From the NCBI GenBank assembly GCA_029204225.1, contig CM055094.1:17848808-17912807 (forward strand): 64,000 nt of DNA, read 5' to 3'. Origin of the DNA: Diphasiastrum complanatum. Lineage: Eukaryota; Streptophyta; Lycopodiopsida; Lycopodiales; Lycopodiaceae. Shown here piece by piece: positions 12,478 through 24,600 of this stretch (positions within the stretch are counted from its first letter, which is position 1; every line of letters begins with the position of its first letter). Below the pieces are notes generated by a model. It was not told the origin of the DNA. It ran no database searches and worked only from the letters and a program-made list of their open reading frames with translations. The position numbers and the translations under genes were made by a program.

Positions 12478-14691
12478 CTACTCTGTGACATCATGCTTGC
12501 AAATAGGACATAGCTTAGAGTGATTTAGCAACCATTCGGATCCACATTCATGGTGGAAGTTATGACAACAAGGCAATATAATGAGATTCTCTGCTATCAC
12601 GTATTCATTTTGACATACTGCACAAACCCTGCAATTCACATGCCAATTGTTTCAATTTATGTGCTGAAAGACATAGATTGAATGAACCAAATTCCGATAG
12701 TTAGAAATTCACATAAGAATCAAAATTTATGAGCCAAATTTTGGTACTTAAAATAATCAGATAAAAACCATAATTAGTGAACCATAATTTACCAGTACTT
12801 AAAATAATCAGATAAAAACCATAATTAGTGAACCATAATTTACCAGTTCTCACACCATTTGCTTTTCTAAACTTATTACGATATCGAAACAAAAGAAACG
12901 TTGTATAGTTTTAAGAAGATACTTATTCTAATGAGAGAATAGATGTACTCACTCAGATGAGTCTTCAGGGAGAGTCTGATTCTTAGTTCCCTCAAAAAGA
13001 AGCACTTTAAAAGAGCTTACGACTAAAGGTGGTGCCACAATTTTTACATCCTCGAGTAACACAAGGTTCTGCCAGGTATCAACATCAAGTTAAAATTCAT
13101 TTGATTAAAAAAGTTTTCAATCAAGTCTCTGTAGGTGTTTATGCTTCTTTGCACATTTTTTCCCTTATGTCTCTTTATGTGGCCGATGGCAGTCTTGTGC
13201 ACATCTCAATTCAAACCGTACATTGATTCAAAAATGTATGCATCGTGACACTTTGGAACTATGATTACGCGAAGCTTCCAGTTGATAATGTTAATGTGGA
13301 AGAAATGGCAAACATTTCATTGGAGGTCTAAGTATTTAAAAATTTGTTAATTCTTCCACCTTCATGAACACAAACTTTCATCAATAAGAACCGACAAGCA
13401 GGCATAAAGAGTAGAAAGAAATGCAAACCTCATATGACATGTTGATTGCCGTAAACTCGTTAGAGCTATCCTGACTGGCAGAAGCAGAGTCTGACAATGA
13501 TAGAGCCAACGCTGAAAATCCAATGGCCAACACAGCAGAGTTGATAAGAATCCCAACTGGAAAACCTTAGCAAGACCTACTGAGAGCTGAAGGAGCTACA
13601 TTTGTTACTTCAAAGGCAGAATCATTCCAGCCACACTCAAGCAATAAGTTAAGACTAGGTTATAAATCCAGCGAAAGAAAAATCTGGTTGCAAAGTATAT
13701 TAATCACTGCAAATTGTCAAGACATATTCCATCACTGCCTTATTGCAAACATGGGATGGAATAACACAGTTGAATTTTAAATGTGTCATGCGAGCTGAGT
13801 TGGCTCTACCTGCAAAAAAGCCCAGGTCATATGCATGCACAAACAGTTCGAATTAGAATTTCACCCCTTGAAATTTCATACTCCAAGAGGAGTTATAGCA
13901 AGATTACCCAGTGCATTGTGAATACTGGATTCCTCATTATGATGAATTATTTCATCAATTGAATCTATAGAAAGGTAATCATCCAATGCATCCTGCCCCA
14001 AATTTCTTCGTCGCAAAGATCTGCGAGCACGCCTCCTGTTCACATGTGTTGGAGCAACTGCAAAATCCTCAATTTCATCATCACCCACGTACTGAACCCA
14101 CCTTTGTTGCTCAATCCTCCTTTCTTCAGCTGCAGTCCGTCTTCGCCGACCTGCAAGTATATTATCAAATCAGATGTAATGAGCTGGAAAAACACTCACC
14201 CTAAATGCAACACTCAACTGATTATGCACGTACCTAAATTAGGCTATATAAGTCCTTTACCATGCCCATAAACCAGAACTAACAGGAAAACTCTAACAAC
14301 CATGGTCCAAAGCTCAATCCTGAATACCGAAAATCAAACAAAATTGAGTACTGCACCTTTTCCAGCAGACCTCTCGTTCCTACTACTTCTTGTCTGGTGG
14401 GGAGCTTCTTCTAAGTGATCTGCAAAAGAAACACAAACCCATTTGAGAAATTTTATCTAGAATTACATACAGATGCGGCAGTCAAGTAACGAGTAAACCC
14501 ATATCAGAAACGTTTACATATATACAGATTCCACAGTCACATAAATAACATACAGATAGATAGAGAAGACAAATCAATATGAAGGAAGAACCACATTCGC
14601 CTGTGGTTATGATGTGAGAAAAGCATAAACCGGATCTAGGGAGCCCACGAGAGGCAGGGGAATTGGCTACTGTGCTGCTGCTGCTGCTCAT
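12478..14691 (-). CDS. RING-H2 finger protein (probable E3 ubiquitin ligase), 6 exons, 253 aa
   Basis: Coding exons on the minus strand are 14691-14631, 14419-14357, 14150-13908, 13556-13429, 13068-12953 and 12628-12478 (stop TAG). All introns are GT-AG and the lengths sum to 762 nt in one frame. The protein starts MSSSSSTVAN. It has basic blocks at ~43-53 and 79-90 (NRRRARRSLRRRN), an acidic stretch at ~95-115, a hydrophobic segment at ~123-144 (GILINSAVLAIGFSALALSL) and a C-terminal RING-H2 at 206-247 (CAVC, LPCCHNFHHEC, CPIC). The RING pattern C-x2-C...C-x-H-x2-H-x2-C...C-x2-C is complete. RING-H2 proteins recruit an E2 enzyme and transfer ubiquitin; that activity and a membrane location are inferred. 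The exon 3 to 4 junction is the least certain: the donor is at 13907, and a second acceptor 9 bp upstream would add three residues. Flanking repeats are unrelated. Confidence 0.85.
12746..12848. repeat. 51-bp tandem duplication inside the RING gene's fifth intron
   Basis: Two perfect or near-perfect copies of the unit tacttaaaataatcagataa...aaccataatttaccag lie head to tail between exons 12953-13068 and 12478-12628. The unit is intronic, AT-rich and non-coding. Confidence 0.9.
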
Positions 14692-15238
14692 ATCTCTCGG
14701 ACTGGTTCTGTGATTGTTCTTGAACTATGGCTCCCTGGCTACTTGCAAAGCAGAGCAGAAACTGAAGCAGCCAAACAAAATTTTCAATTTGGGATCAAAT
14801 AGGTGGCTTCTTCTGAATTTGAACACAAACCCACCTCCAAAACAGCAAAAACTACCTTCCTAAGTAGGCTTTCTCTCTTCCTCAAATGCTTCACCTTTCT
14901 CTCTCGCGCGCGCTGGGCTTTGTAACTGATTCATCCATTAGCCTAATCCAAATTTATCAGCAACATTAAACACGATTAAGGGCTGATTATCCTGGGTTGA
15001 TCTAAGGCTACGATGAGGTTAAAGGTTGGCCAATCAATGAGGAATAAGCATTCGTATATATGGATGAATATGCTAAGTGGGGCCTAAGGAATATGTACGA
15101 AGGGCATATCCTCTAAAATTCCAGGAATATATGTGGACCCAATTCTGGTTGGGTGTGTAGGATGGAGCTTTATGCCAGCTTGCTATATGCAGGCCTAATC
15201 TTTCATCCTTCCCCTAATCTTTCATCCTTCCATATACT

Positions 15239-15240
<2 letters not shown>
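14692..15240 (-). promoter_or_regulatory. Upstream region of the RING gene
   Basis: Immediately 5' of the ATG at 14691 lies a purine-rich leader (minus strand) with GA runs and a gcgcgcgc patch near 14905. No unambiguous TATA box was identified. Promoter location is inferred only from gene position; further upstream the DNA is AT-rich spacer. Confidence 0.3.
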
Positions 15241-15272
<32 letters not shown>

Positions 15273-15460
15273 GTAGATGTCATAATGTTTGTGTTGTGAT
15301 TAGAGATCCAATATATGATTTTGTGGCCAATTTATGATTTAATATATTTGGGGATGCATGTGCATGTGCATATGTTTGTGTTGCAATTAGAGATCCATTA
15401 TACAATTTTGTGGCCAATATATGATTTAATATATATAGGGATGCATGCAAAGATGTAAGC
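15241..15460. repeat. (TG)n(AG)n microsatellite and an ~88-bp tandem duplication
   Basis: A tgtgtgtg/agagag run at 15239-15271 is followed by two tandem copies of a segment beginning gtttgtgttg.gattagagatcca. It runs through ttttgtggccaat and tatgatttaatatat to gggatgcatg. The copies start at ~15286 and ~15374. Confidence 0.75.
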
Positions 15461-15799
15461 AACTCAGGTTGCCATGGTGGTGACAACATGCACTAATCCA
15501 ACACGAATGATGTGCTTGAGAGTTGCAATTATCATTACGAGCTCCTGAGTATCTATCTCCCTTGGATGAAGTTGGCCCCACAACTTCTAAGCACATGCAT
15601 TTGGCTGTGCACTTGGATGGGGATTAAAGGAAAGTTAACAATACTAGTAGGCGGCAGCAAAATGAAAGATTAGCCTTAGGCTCCTCTCTACCCCACATTG
15701 ACCACACAATAAGTTGTGCAAAGTGACAAACGTGCATGGTGTAGTGTAACTTTGATGATTAAGGGCATTCTTGGTGAAGCTAGTTACTTTTTTCTCAGG

Positions 15800-16480
15800 C
15801 TTCACTTACTTTTTCTAAAAGTTTTGAATTAAAAAATGAACATTGTGGGAGTCTTAATTCATTGTTTAGCTTTTAGCTATTGTGACGTTTCAAAGGAAGG
15901 ATATCTATTATGTCATGTGCTCCATGTAATTAGCCCATGAGCTTACTAAATGTAAATGTAGCCATGGAGCTAAATTAGATTAGATGTAGTCAATAGGACA
16001 GTTAATATAGTGGCTCGAACAACCTCGCTATAATTGTGAATAGCGGACCTGTAATAATGGTTGTAAGGCCCAATTTAGCTAAATAAAGTCCCAAACTTAT
16101 AGTAGAGGCACGAATGACCACTAGAGATAGCTGAGGTCATGCTAAATTTGGAGGCTATTATTGATTTGTCTAATTTTTAACTCTATGTGTTCTTGAAGCT
16201 TCTCTTTGAGAGCTTTCTTGAATGGTTTGTGGTTCATGTGGCTAAAGTCACATGAGAGCTTTGATCATGCTCTAGAAAAAAGCCCTATCCTTTGAATTTC
16301 CATTCATTAATAATGAATGCTTAATTTGTCTAATTTGGTGAAGTTTTGCTACTTTTGTCTATCTTCTTGATTTTTGCCTTGTTTTCATGGTTTCTTGCAT
16401 TTCCATTGTGATTAGATGTTCAAGAATGGATTAGATGTTTTAATGCTAAGATTGGCACGTGACATATTATTAATCTATCA
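15800..16480 (+). mobile_element. LTR-like fragment related to the LTR end at 42780-42944
   Basis: The right part (16270-16475) matches 42775-42940: the words tggtgaagttttg, tatcttcttgattttt, catttccattgtgatt, atggattagatgttt and gctaagattggcac all recur in order. At 42945 this sequence is followed by a primer binding site, which identifies it as an LTR 3' end. Here no PBS follows, so this is a truncated or solo LTR. The left boundary is not defined. Confidence 0.55.
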
Positions 16481-17727
16481 TCAACTAAATGATGGGTAGA
16501 ATAGAAAAATAATCACCTAAATGATGATATACAACATAAAACTAAAATCATAATATAAAATGGTACAAATCTTAAATAAATACCTATCACTATTTATTTA
16601 TTTACTTCCTTAGTTAATTATTGATTAATAATGTCATGTTACGAAATTAGCTTATCTATATCTTAGAATGTAGGAAATTCGTTACAAAACTTTTAGTATA
16701 TTATTAGACTCTTAGTCGATTAAATACAAAATGTTTATTAATAAGAAAATGTATAGTTTAAGTATCAAACCTAATAAAAGAAAGTGAAGCACAAAAAAGG
16801 CAACGAGCTTTGAACTTGAAGAGATGCCCTTTAGGATGACAGTTGCAATACTACACTCTTTTGTTCACACTACACGCCTGACTACATGGTCAAGTGTGCT
16901 TGTCATGTGATTTTTATGGAGAGTCAATTTTTATGGTAATCATAGACGGAGGAGCGTATTTTGCAGGTGCAGCATAATTCTATTGGAGATGGGAAATGAT
17001 ATCACTGTTTTTTCAAAACATTGGTATGAACCCCACCTTTAGTGGTGGTGTGAAATACACTCACCCATCATGGACTTGCCACCATTTAATGATGAAGAAG
17101 GATGGTGGGTGCTTGAGAAATATTGACGTATACTCTCAAATAACTGCCATATTGGATGGTGGTATGCTCTTGTCTCCCATGCCTACAGGAGCTTAAATGG
17201 CTAGCCTATGTGCTCATCGATTGGTCACTTCCCAACTAGGCCCTCACCATTGAAAAATTAGTGTCCACTTATCATGACTAGGAAGAGGACAAAGGATGGA
17301 GTAAGGACTTTATGCCTCCTACTTCTTATGTTTTGTGAAATTTATCCTAACAATAGAGACAATGTGTGTTTTGCATCGACTAAGGTTTGTATCCCAATTA
17401 TATATGCATAGACTCATTAGGGGAGGGCCTACTTCCAAGGGATGGATAGAGGGAAGTTGGCTTTAGTAGCAAGCCTCACAAACTTGCAAACATGAAATCT
17501 AGAGCATGTAAAAGCCATGAGACTTGCAACTTCCATGTTTTTAGGTGTCGATGTTGAAGAGTGAGGGGAAAGTGCCAAGAAGCAAGAGGATTGCATGTTG
17601 TCATTGACACTAGGCCTATTGCCATTACCTTCTCTAAGTTTCCATTTGTTGCTTACATTATGCATTGCCTTTCAAATGGCAACTAGGATGCCATACGACT
17701 TCAATCTAAGGACACTTGGAACTTCTC
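16481..17727. other. Spacer without recognised genes
   Basis: AT-rich to mixed sequence. Short ORFs (16996-17196 plus; 17665-17429 minus) have no recognisable motif and no splice-site context that supports a gene. The right part may belong to the internal region of the minus-strand copia element whose LTR is at 19234-19825. Confidence 0.4.
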
Positions 17728-18285
17728 TTAGATATGTTTCCAAAGTTCTTTGAAAGCAAGAGATTGTGTTATCAAAAGTATGCTCTTAGACTTAGTAAGA
17801 GCAGGATTGAGCGTGTTGCTCAAAATTTGAAAAATCATGTTGTTACATGTTTTGAGGCATATTGTAAACTTCTCTTGAGAGTAAGTGAAGCATCCAAAGA
17901 GGACACTTACATCACCACTTGTTGCACAAATGACTTTCTTGGACTCATCACATAAAGATGCAAAAGAACCTTTTTCTTCAAACATGCTCAAAGCACCATC
18001 TTTTTCCAAATGAGTAAATAAGTCATTAGCAACAATCATTTCCAAAGACAAGTTTTCATCACCTTCATTGATGAAGTTAGCTCTCTTCTCACCTTTTCCA
18101 TTTTTGCACTTGCCATGTAGTTCCATTGAAGAGCCACCAAGACTTGAAAATCTATGAGTAGAAGAGTTCAAACATGATACTAATTTAGCACCACATGACT
18201 CCATTTGACTAGTAGGTAGCACTAGTCCATCTTCAAGATCCAATGGATCCAAAACATTGATCATAGATTCACCAAATGTTGCCAA
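17728..18285 (-). CDS. Unrecognised 185-codon ORF inside the copia element
   Basis: The ORF is intact over 185 codons starting MATFGESMIN and lies downstream of the gag fragment (18690-18380) of the same minus-strand element. It is rich in Ser, Leu, Glu and Lys. There is no zinc knuckle, protease DSG or integrase motif in it. It may be an additional gag-like domain, a captured host fragment or chance openness. Its position between gag and where pol should be is the only context. No function is proposed. Confidence 0.35.
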   Translation of the reverse strand: MATFGESMINVLDPLDLEDGLVLPTSQMESCGAKLVSCLNSSTHRFSSLGGSSMELHGKCKNGKGEKRANFINEGDENLSLEMIVANDLFTHLEKDGALSMFEEKGSFASLCDESKKVICATSGDVSVLFGCFTYSQEKFTICLKTCNNMIFQILSNTLNPALTKSKSILLITQSLAFKELWKHI

Positions 18286-18369
18286 GTTAGCACAACAATA
18301 ACTATCTCCAAGAAGCTCTTAGATCTCAACTTAGATCTAGCATAATGAAGCTCTCTAGACTTTGCATAA

Positions 18370-18700
18370 GATATACCAATCTTATTGATGCTAGGAATTG
18401 ACTTTTGAAAGTTGAGAGAACCACCAACATCCATTTCTTGAGAAGTTCATTGGTAACATTCATTTTAATGATATGAAGAGCCCTTTTAGCCTTCTTATCA
18501 AACCTTTGTTGCTCTTGAACTATGGGTGGTGTCTCTCTTCAGTTTCTGCAACTATGTCCATGAGTTCATTCAACTCAAGTAAGGACTCCATCCTCACTTT
18601 CCAAGTAGAGTAGTTTGATGAACTCAACCTATCATTAGTTTCTAGCATGATCCCACCATTGGAAGCCACAAATATAATGATTCTTCAACTTTTAGGCTCT
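18370..18700 (-). pseudogene. Ty1/copia gag fragment
   Basis: Minus-strand translation gives SSNYSTWKVRMESLLELNEL followed, after a frameshift, by ALHIIKMNVTNELL. This is the N-terminal pattern of plant copia Gag (the x-NYxxWKxxMxxLL motif of the UBN2/DUF4219 type). Stop codons break it after about 50 residues and again in the next block. It sits between the PBS at 19233-19222 and the unknown ORF at 18285, as expected for gag. Confidence 0.65.
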
Positions 18701-19221
18701 GTCCTAATGCACCTAGCACTCACTTTTCTCTCAACAACTGATGGATAAGGAGATCTCAGAAGATCTAGGACCCTAAAACACTTCTATCTTGAACCTGGCT
18801 GGTTTCCAAGCATATAAAGGAAGATTGAAACACATGCAACACTTCGCACACACTATGGATTACAGACTCAAACCAACCTGAACACATTCTTGCTTAAGCT
18901 CTCAAACTTTCCAGCAAGTGACCAAATCAAGTTATGATGTGAAGAGTTATTTGCATTTTTAGAAAATACACAAGACTAGGCTGCCAAGAATACCTAGAAT
19001 TAAACAAACTTGATTAACATATGATGAACACACTAGGATATTGATTCAACCTCTAAAACCACATGTAAAACACACTTCTAAAAGTTTATAAACTCCAGCA
19101 AATGATAAATACAAGCTTTAGAGATGAATGAAAGAGCACACTTAGTGAATCACAAGACTAGCTTCACTAGCTTGTCAAATCTTGGTGTTTAGATGTAGAT
19201 CTAAGATCACTTCACATGAAA

Positions 19222-19233
19222 GCTCTGATACCA
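19222..19233 (-). other. Primer binding site (initiator tRNA-Met type)
   Basis: The minus strand reads TGGTATCAGAGC immediately after the LTR end. This is the usual plant retrotransposon PBS complementary to the 3' end of initiator tRNA-Met. It fixes the element's orientation as minus and identifies 19234-19825 as the 5' LTR. Confidence 0.9.
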
Positions 19234-19825
19234 TGTGAAAAAAGTGGATCTTGAATGGATCCAAACTCCCAAAATACTTGGATACACATGAACTTGACAA
19301 AGCATTCAAGAGACAAAAGAAACTAATAAAAGGTATTGATGGCAGCCAAAAACAACAACATACCAGCCCTACAACAGCAGCCTATCACTTTTGGAAACCT
19401 CTTAAGATCATACACAAAAGCTTGAAGACAATACACAAAGCAATGCTCTCAATGGAAGAAGAAACTGTGACAATGATCTATTGATCTCTCTTAACAATAC
19501 AATAAGTTTCTCCAACCTGTTCTCCACGAATTTCAGCCTAATATAGGTGAGAGAGATGACTCTCTCTCCTCTCTCTAGAAGTTAGGATCCAATTTTAGGG
19601 CACCAATAGCCTAAATTAGCCAATTTTGGCCTATATGTCCAAATAACATGATTTTGGTGTCATTTCGAAGGTTTTGAAGTTTGAGACTTCTTTAATATGA
19701 AATATATACTAAAATAAAAGTATCTAGGCCTCTTTCACACGTGTGAAAGGTTAGATCCAAAACTATGTACAAAAATTGCCAATTTAGGCCTCAAACTAGC
19801 TAGGAAATGTTTGACAATTTTCACA
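19234..19825 (-). mobile_element. 5' LTR (592 bp) of a Ty1/copia element
   Basis: The termini are TGTGAAAA and TTTTCACA. The PBS abuts the inner end and a gag fragment lies downstream on the minus strand. The LTR matches 2545-3199 in inverted orientation. A 77-codon plus-strand ORF within it (19251-19484) is the antisense of the LTR and corresponds to the antisense ORF in the other LTR, so it is not a gene. No 3' LTR for this copy is seen in the window. Confidence 0.9.
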
Positions 19826-19879
19826 TGGAGCACAAAATTATGACAATCTCACTTTCAGTAGGCCCACATATGGTTTTGG

Positions 19880-20610
19880 GTAAATGTGTAGAACTAGCTA
19901 GAGGTGTCGGAATGAGGTATTGTAACGTGCTAGATTGTGTTTTCCTATGCCTATAGGAATGCTAAAAATGCTTGTTATGGCCAACTCAACACATACATCA
20001 AGATACAAATGTGGTGCTCTCTTTTGGTGTTTTTTGTAGCCCTATTTGTAAAATGAGTTGTAGGCATCGAATTGAAGGTTTTTAAGTTGCTAGATTATGA
20101 TTCTCAGTGCCTACAAGAATGCTAGAAATGCATTTTTTTGTCTCTTACGACATGTATGTGATGCTCGCTTTTCATGTCTTTTTTAGCCCTAATTTCTGAA
20201 CTGAGTTGTAGGGATCTAATTAGCATGCCATAGGATGCTATATCGTGTTTTTTGATGCTTATAAGAATGCCATGAATGTATGTTTTGGCCCTTATGACAT
20301 GTACATCAAGTATTGAACGTGATGCTCACTTTTCATTTCATTTTTAGCCATGATTTGTGAACTAAGCATTAAAAATTTGATTGATATGTCATAGAATGCT
20401 AGATTATGTTTCACTATGTCTATAAGAATGGCATGAATGTCTTTTTTCACCCATATGGCACGTACATCAAGTTTTAAATGTGATGCTCGTTTTTCATTTT
20501 GTTTTTAGCCCTAATTTGTGAATTGAGCACTAAGTATTGAATTGACGTGTCGTAAGATGCTAGCATATCTATGTCTCTTAATGCTTATAAGAATGCCCGT
20601 CTTCCACCAC
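19880..20610. repeat. Diverged tandem array, five units of ~155-160 bp
   Basis: The phrase ..gctagatt.tg.tt..tatgcctataagaatgc recurs at about 19928, 20088, 20232, 20394 and 20555. Between these, shared words appear in fixed order: cgtacatcaag, gtgatgctcgcttttcat, tagccctaatttgtgaa and tgag. Units differ by roughly 20-30% by eye, so the array is old. The unit length is in the range of nucleosome-sized plant satellites. Confidence 0.75.
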
Positions 20611-20938
20611 CACAGGGGATGTCAAACCTCAACACTAACCATTCCACATCAGAGAGGGATTAGGTCTAGAGCACATCAGACCACTTTGGACAAGTATCCT
20701 TTCTCATGTCCTCCCTTCTCTTTGTGTAAATGAATTTGTTGTGTACTTTAATTTCTAATATGCCCATTGTTTGTCCTTCTCTTTGCCTAAACTACCTTAC
20801 CTTTGATGTGATACTTGAAGAAAGATCAAGGAGGAGAAATAATTTCATGTAAATTCCAACAAAATGTGATCATAATTTGGAACATGAAGACATTTGGGCA
20901 GTCTAGAATATCAGCATGCGATGGAATTAAATCGCACG

Positions 20939-21060
<122 letters not shown>

Positions 21061-21089
21061 CAATGATAGACAAAAGGGGTTTTGTCTGT

Positions 21090-21591
21090 TCTCATTGGTC
21101 CACGTTTGCCCTCAAACTTATTTGAAGTGCATTTGAAATGGCTTGAAAATGACATGTGCATTTAGAAATTTCTAGAGAGAGAACATGTGACTTTAAAAAC
21201 TAATAGAAAGAGAAGTTTCTAGAAAGAGAGGTATAGAAGGGCAAGAGAGAGAAGGAGAGTCGTGCATCAGGGAGAGGTGCTCTTTTTAAGGTTTCAAGAA
21301 AAATTAGCAATAATGTGAGTTGAGAGAGAATGTAGGCTGTTGTGGAGAAAAGTCATTTCGGAGGTTTTCATTGGTCCACGTTTGACCTAAAACATTTTTG
21401 AAGGGCATTGGAAAATGAGTTGAAAAGGAGGTGAAGTGAGAACACTCTCTTTCTAAAAACTTCAAGAAAGAGAACTTTCTAGAGAGAGAATAGGGTATAA
21501 AATTTGGATGGTAGGAGAGGAAAGCAGCGAGAGAGCGTGAGAATTTTTCGTTTTTTAGGTTTTTTTTAGGGTTTTCTGGTATGGGAGAGAA

Positions 21592-21686
<95 letters not shown>

Positions 21687-21690
21687 TCTA
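21090..21690. repeat. Duplicated flank plus second (GA)n microsatellite
   Basis: The segment cattggtccacgtttg.cct.aaac.t.ttttgaag...gaaaatg..ttgaaa occurs at ~21095 and ~21370. Each copy is followed by a gagagagaa / tttctagaaagag segment. A (GA)n run of ~91 bp occupies 21594-21684. The two arrays and their flanks look like one locally duplicated unit. Confidence 0.75.
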
Positions 21691-24600
21691 TCAAAAACAA
21701 TAAAGAGAAGGGGATGAAATGGAAGCAACTACAAAATGTCACAACATAAACCTTGACAAACCTGACAACCACTAAAAGCACCTTAGAAGGCTACATCAAG
21801 AAATGACTGTTGCAAGAACTCGAAAGTGCACTAATGCACTCTAAAAAGTGTGTAGTTGATCAATTTAAAAATAAATGTATCAAGTTGATCAAAGAAGAAG
21901 GGTTACCAATATGAGGCGAAAAAAAGATGGTACAGATTAAACCTAGAAAAAACATGCTTAAATATTCAAATAGGCAAACTCAAAGTCTACTATTAAGAAA
22001 ATCCTTCTTCGAGGACTAGCTAGCAAGAAAAGACTCAACATAATATTTCACAAAGTTGAATGGTGAACCAATTGCGTGAATGCAAAAGAAGCACAACAAA
22101 TTTGTTTCTTGAATGTCACATGGAGAGCTTGAAACACTAGTTCACAAGACATAATTTGCAAAGCCATCAAAATAAAAAAAATATTTGTAATTAGTTGCTA
22201 AAATTGAATTCCAAGGAAAAATGACATAAATAGGATAGCTTTACTTTGCAAATATGAAGAGCAAGAAATCACCCAACTTTCAAATGGAAGTTTTTTTAGT
22301 GCAATAAAACTTTCTAAAATGATTGAGATTTTGCATAATATGAGGGGACTCACTGACAAAAGTGTCTATATAAGGGCTAAAATGAGGACGAAGACCAAAG
22401 ACCACAAGAATAGAGTCAACCATTTTAAGAACTTCAAAAAATCCTTGGAATGTATGGAATCCAACAAGACTGGGGAAGTAGCTTTTTTCGCGTAATTTTT
22501 GGATGAAGCGAGAAGACTCAGAGGCCTCCGCAGGATTTGAGTAGGTCAAACGAAGATAAATAATTACAAATAGCAGAACCTATAGCTTCACCACATCGAG
22601 ATCATGATGGGTTTTCGGCTTTCATGCGCTAACAACATATTCAAATGCTTTTTGCATACTGCATTGGCGGCCCACAACGGAAGGAAAAAAATCAAGTGTT
22701 GAATATTCTTGGATTTTGAAATGCTAAGTAGGTCTTAGACATTATCTAAATTTTGGCATAGCTTTTGATGAAACTTGAGAGGGTTTTAGTTGATGCATAT
22801 ATGAACATTTGCAAAACAATTCTGGTTTGGATGCAAAAGCTATGTTCTCATGGGTTTGATATTCAAAAAGTTGACTTGTTTGTCTACACCTAATAACACA
22901 AGTTAATCAAAAACATTAGTTGACTTCCATTGATGTAAATACTTTGTGTTGGTTTACAAAAAATTAATTTAGTAAATACTTTTACCATAAAATATGCCAC
23001 TTGAAAGCTCTCAAACAAATACATATAAGTTCCAAGTAAAGATGAACCAAACTCTCAATATGTTTTTTGTTAAGGAAATGAACTTTCTAGTGATCTTTAC
23101 TTTTGGTTTAAGTCATGTTGGTCTACTTGTTGCACAAATGGGACCATCATATTTATTTAAAAGACCAATTGTCAACGACTAGTCTTTTCCCTGCACTAAA
23201 GTAACAAATTCTACAAGATAAATTGATGAATGTGGCCATTTTGGTGGAATATTAGAACTAGATCATTCACCTTTCCAACTCACATCAAAAAGTTTGCATT
23301 CAATTTACTCCAAAAACATATAAGCACACTAACTGAAATTTTATGAACAATAAACTGCCATAAAAGAGTGACCCTATATTTATAGATCAAGTTTTGCATT
23401 GCTTTTGACAACCCTATTTTGTAACTTCATTGTATTGTGCTTGTAAACTAGCTCACAAAATTACTATGATGAGCAAAAACCACATGTTACTTCTATAGAA
23501 ATTATCTTATGTTATTTTTATCCTACTTAAAACGCAATTCTACTCTCATATCTTTTAAGTTTTACTTTTTGAATCATGATTCAAAAATTAATGGTGGCAG
23601 AATCTTCCACATTGTCACCGGCAAACAAATTACCTTTATTTTGTAGAATACAAAAATGTTGCGCACAAGCTTTGAAAAAATCTACAACCACAAAACACTA
23701 AAAATAATTTCATAATGTCACATTAGAAAAGCTTTATATGGTAGATATGATGTAGTAGACTATATAACCAATTCTGACATAAAAAAAACAACAAAAATCG
23801 TTAGCCCCAATCTCAATTGAGCCAGACTTTTGGGAGCAGAAAACGGTTTGACTATGTACAGTCGTGGAAAAACGATACGGATTAAGCACAACTTCCCATA
23901 GTCTTTATCTTGTGTATCCATGTATGCCTGAGCAGAAACAAACTTTGGACCTCCAGGTGAGAGAAAGCATCAACAACCAAGAAACTCTTAAGTGGACACA
24001 ATTTCCCATCTTATGCTAGCATATATAACTCAAACTACAAGTGATTCTAGCCAAAAATAAAATTCTCAAAAACTACGTAATGACATTAAAATATATCATA
24101 TCAATGTTTATGTCTAGTATAACACCTGATATGACGAAGGAGCCGTGCAATCATCAACCCGACAACAAAGTCTTAGGCCGTGAACTTTTAGCCAAACTAC
24201 CTTTACTAATGATATGTAATTCTAATTTCTAACCAATTTGACCATGCAAATTAGTTTCAATGAAAATGGGTTTTACAACCGTTTGAATAAGCTGGCCCAC
24301 AGAACAACGAACCAAAAAAGACTAGCGAATTATATACACCTTGTTAAGTGCCACCATGATATGCATCTGAACTTATGATGGCAGATACACTTTAAGTGAA
24401 ATGAGTGGCTTCTTCAAGTATTTGCCTTTCAAAAATGCCAATGGTCCTAAAATTCAGATGGGGGGAATTCTCCTCGTTGTGGTTTGATGTAAGGCTAGAA
24501 TTTTGCTTGGAAAATTAAGTAGGATGTGAAGACTAGCTAGTAAAAAAGTTTACCTCACTTCATGGTATTACGTTGGCAAAAGAAAAAGATATGCCAACAC

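Noticed and set aside
19251..19484. 77-codon plus-strand ORF (and its partner at 3178-2885)
   Set aside because: Both lie inside the copia LTRs at equivalent positions on the strand opposite to element transcription; LTRs of this family do not encode proteins and neither ORF has a known domain.
22280..22549. 89-codon minus-strand ORF
   Set aside because: No motif, no splice signals and no conserved composition; it lies in AT-rich spacer.
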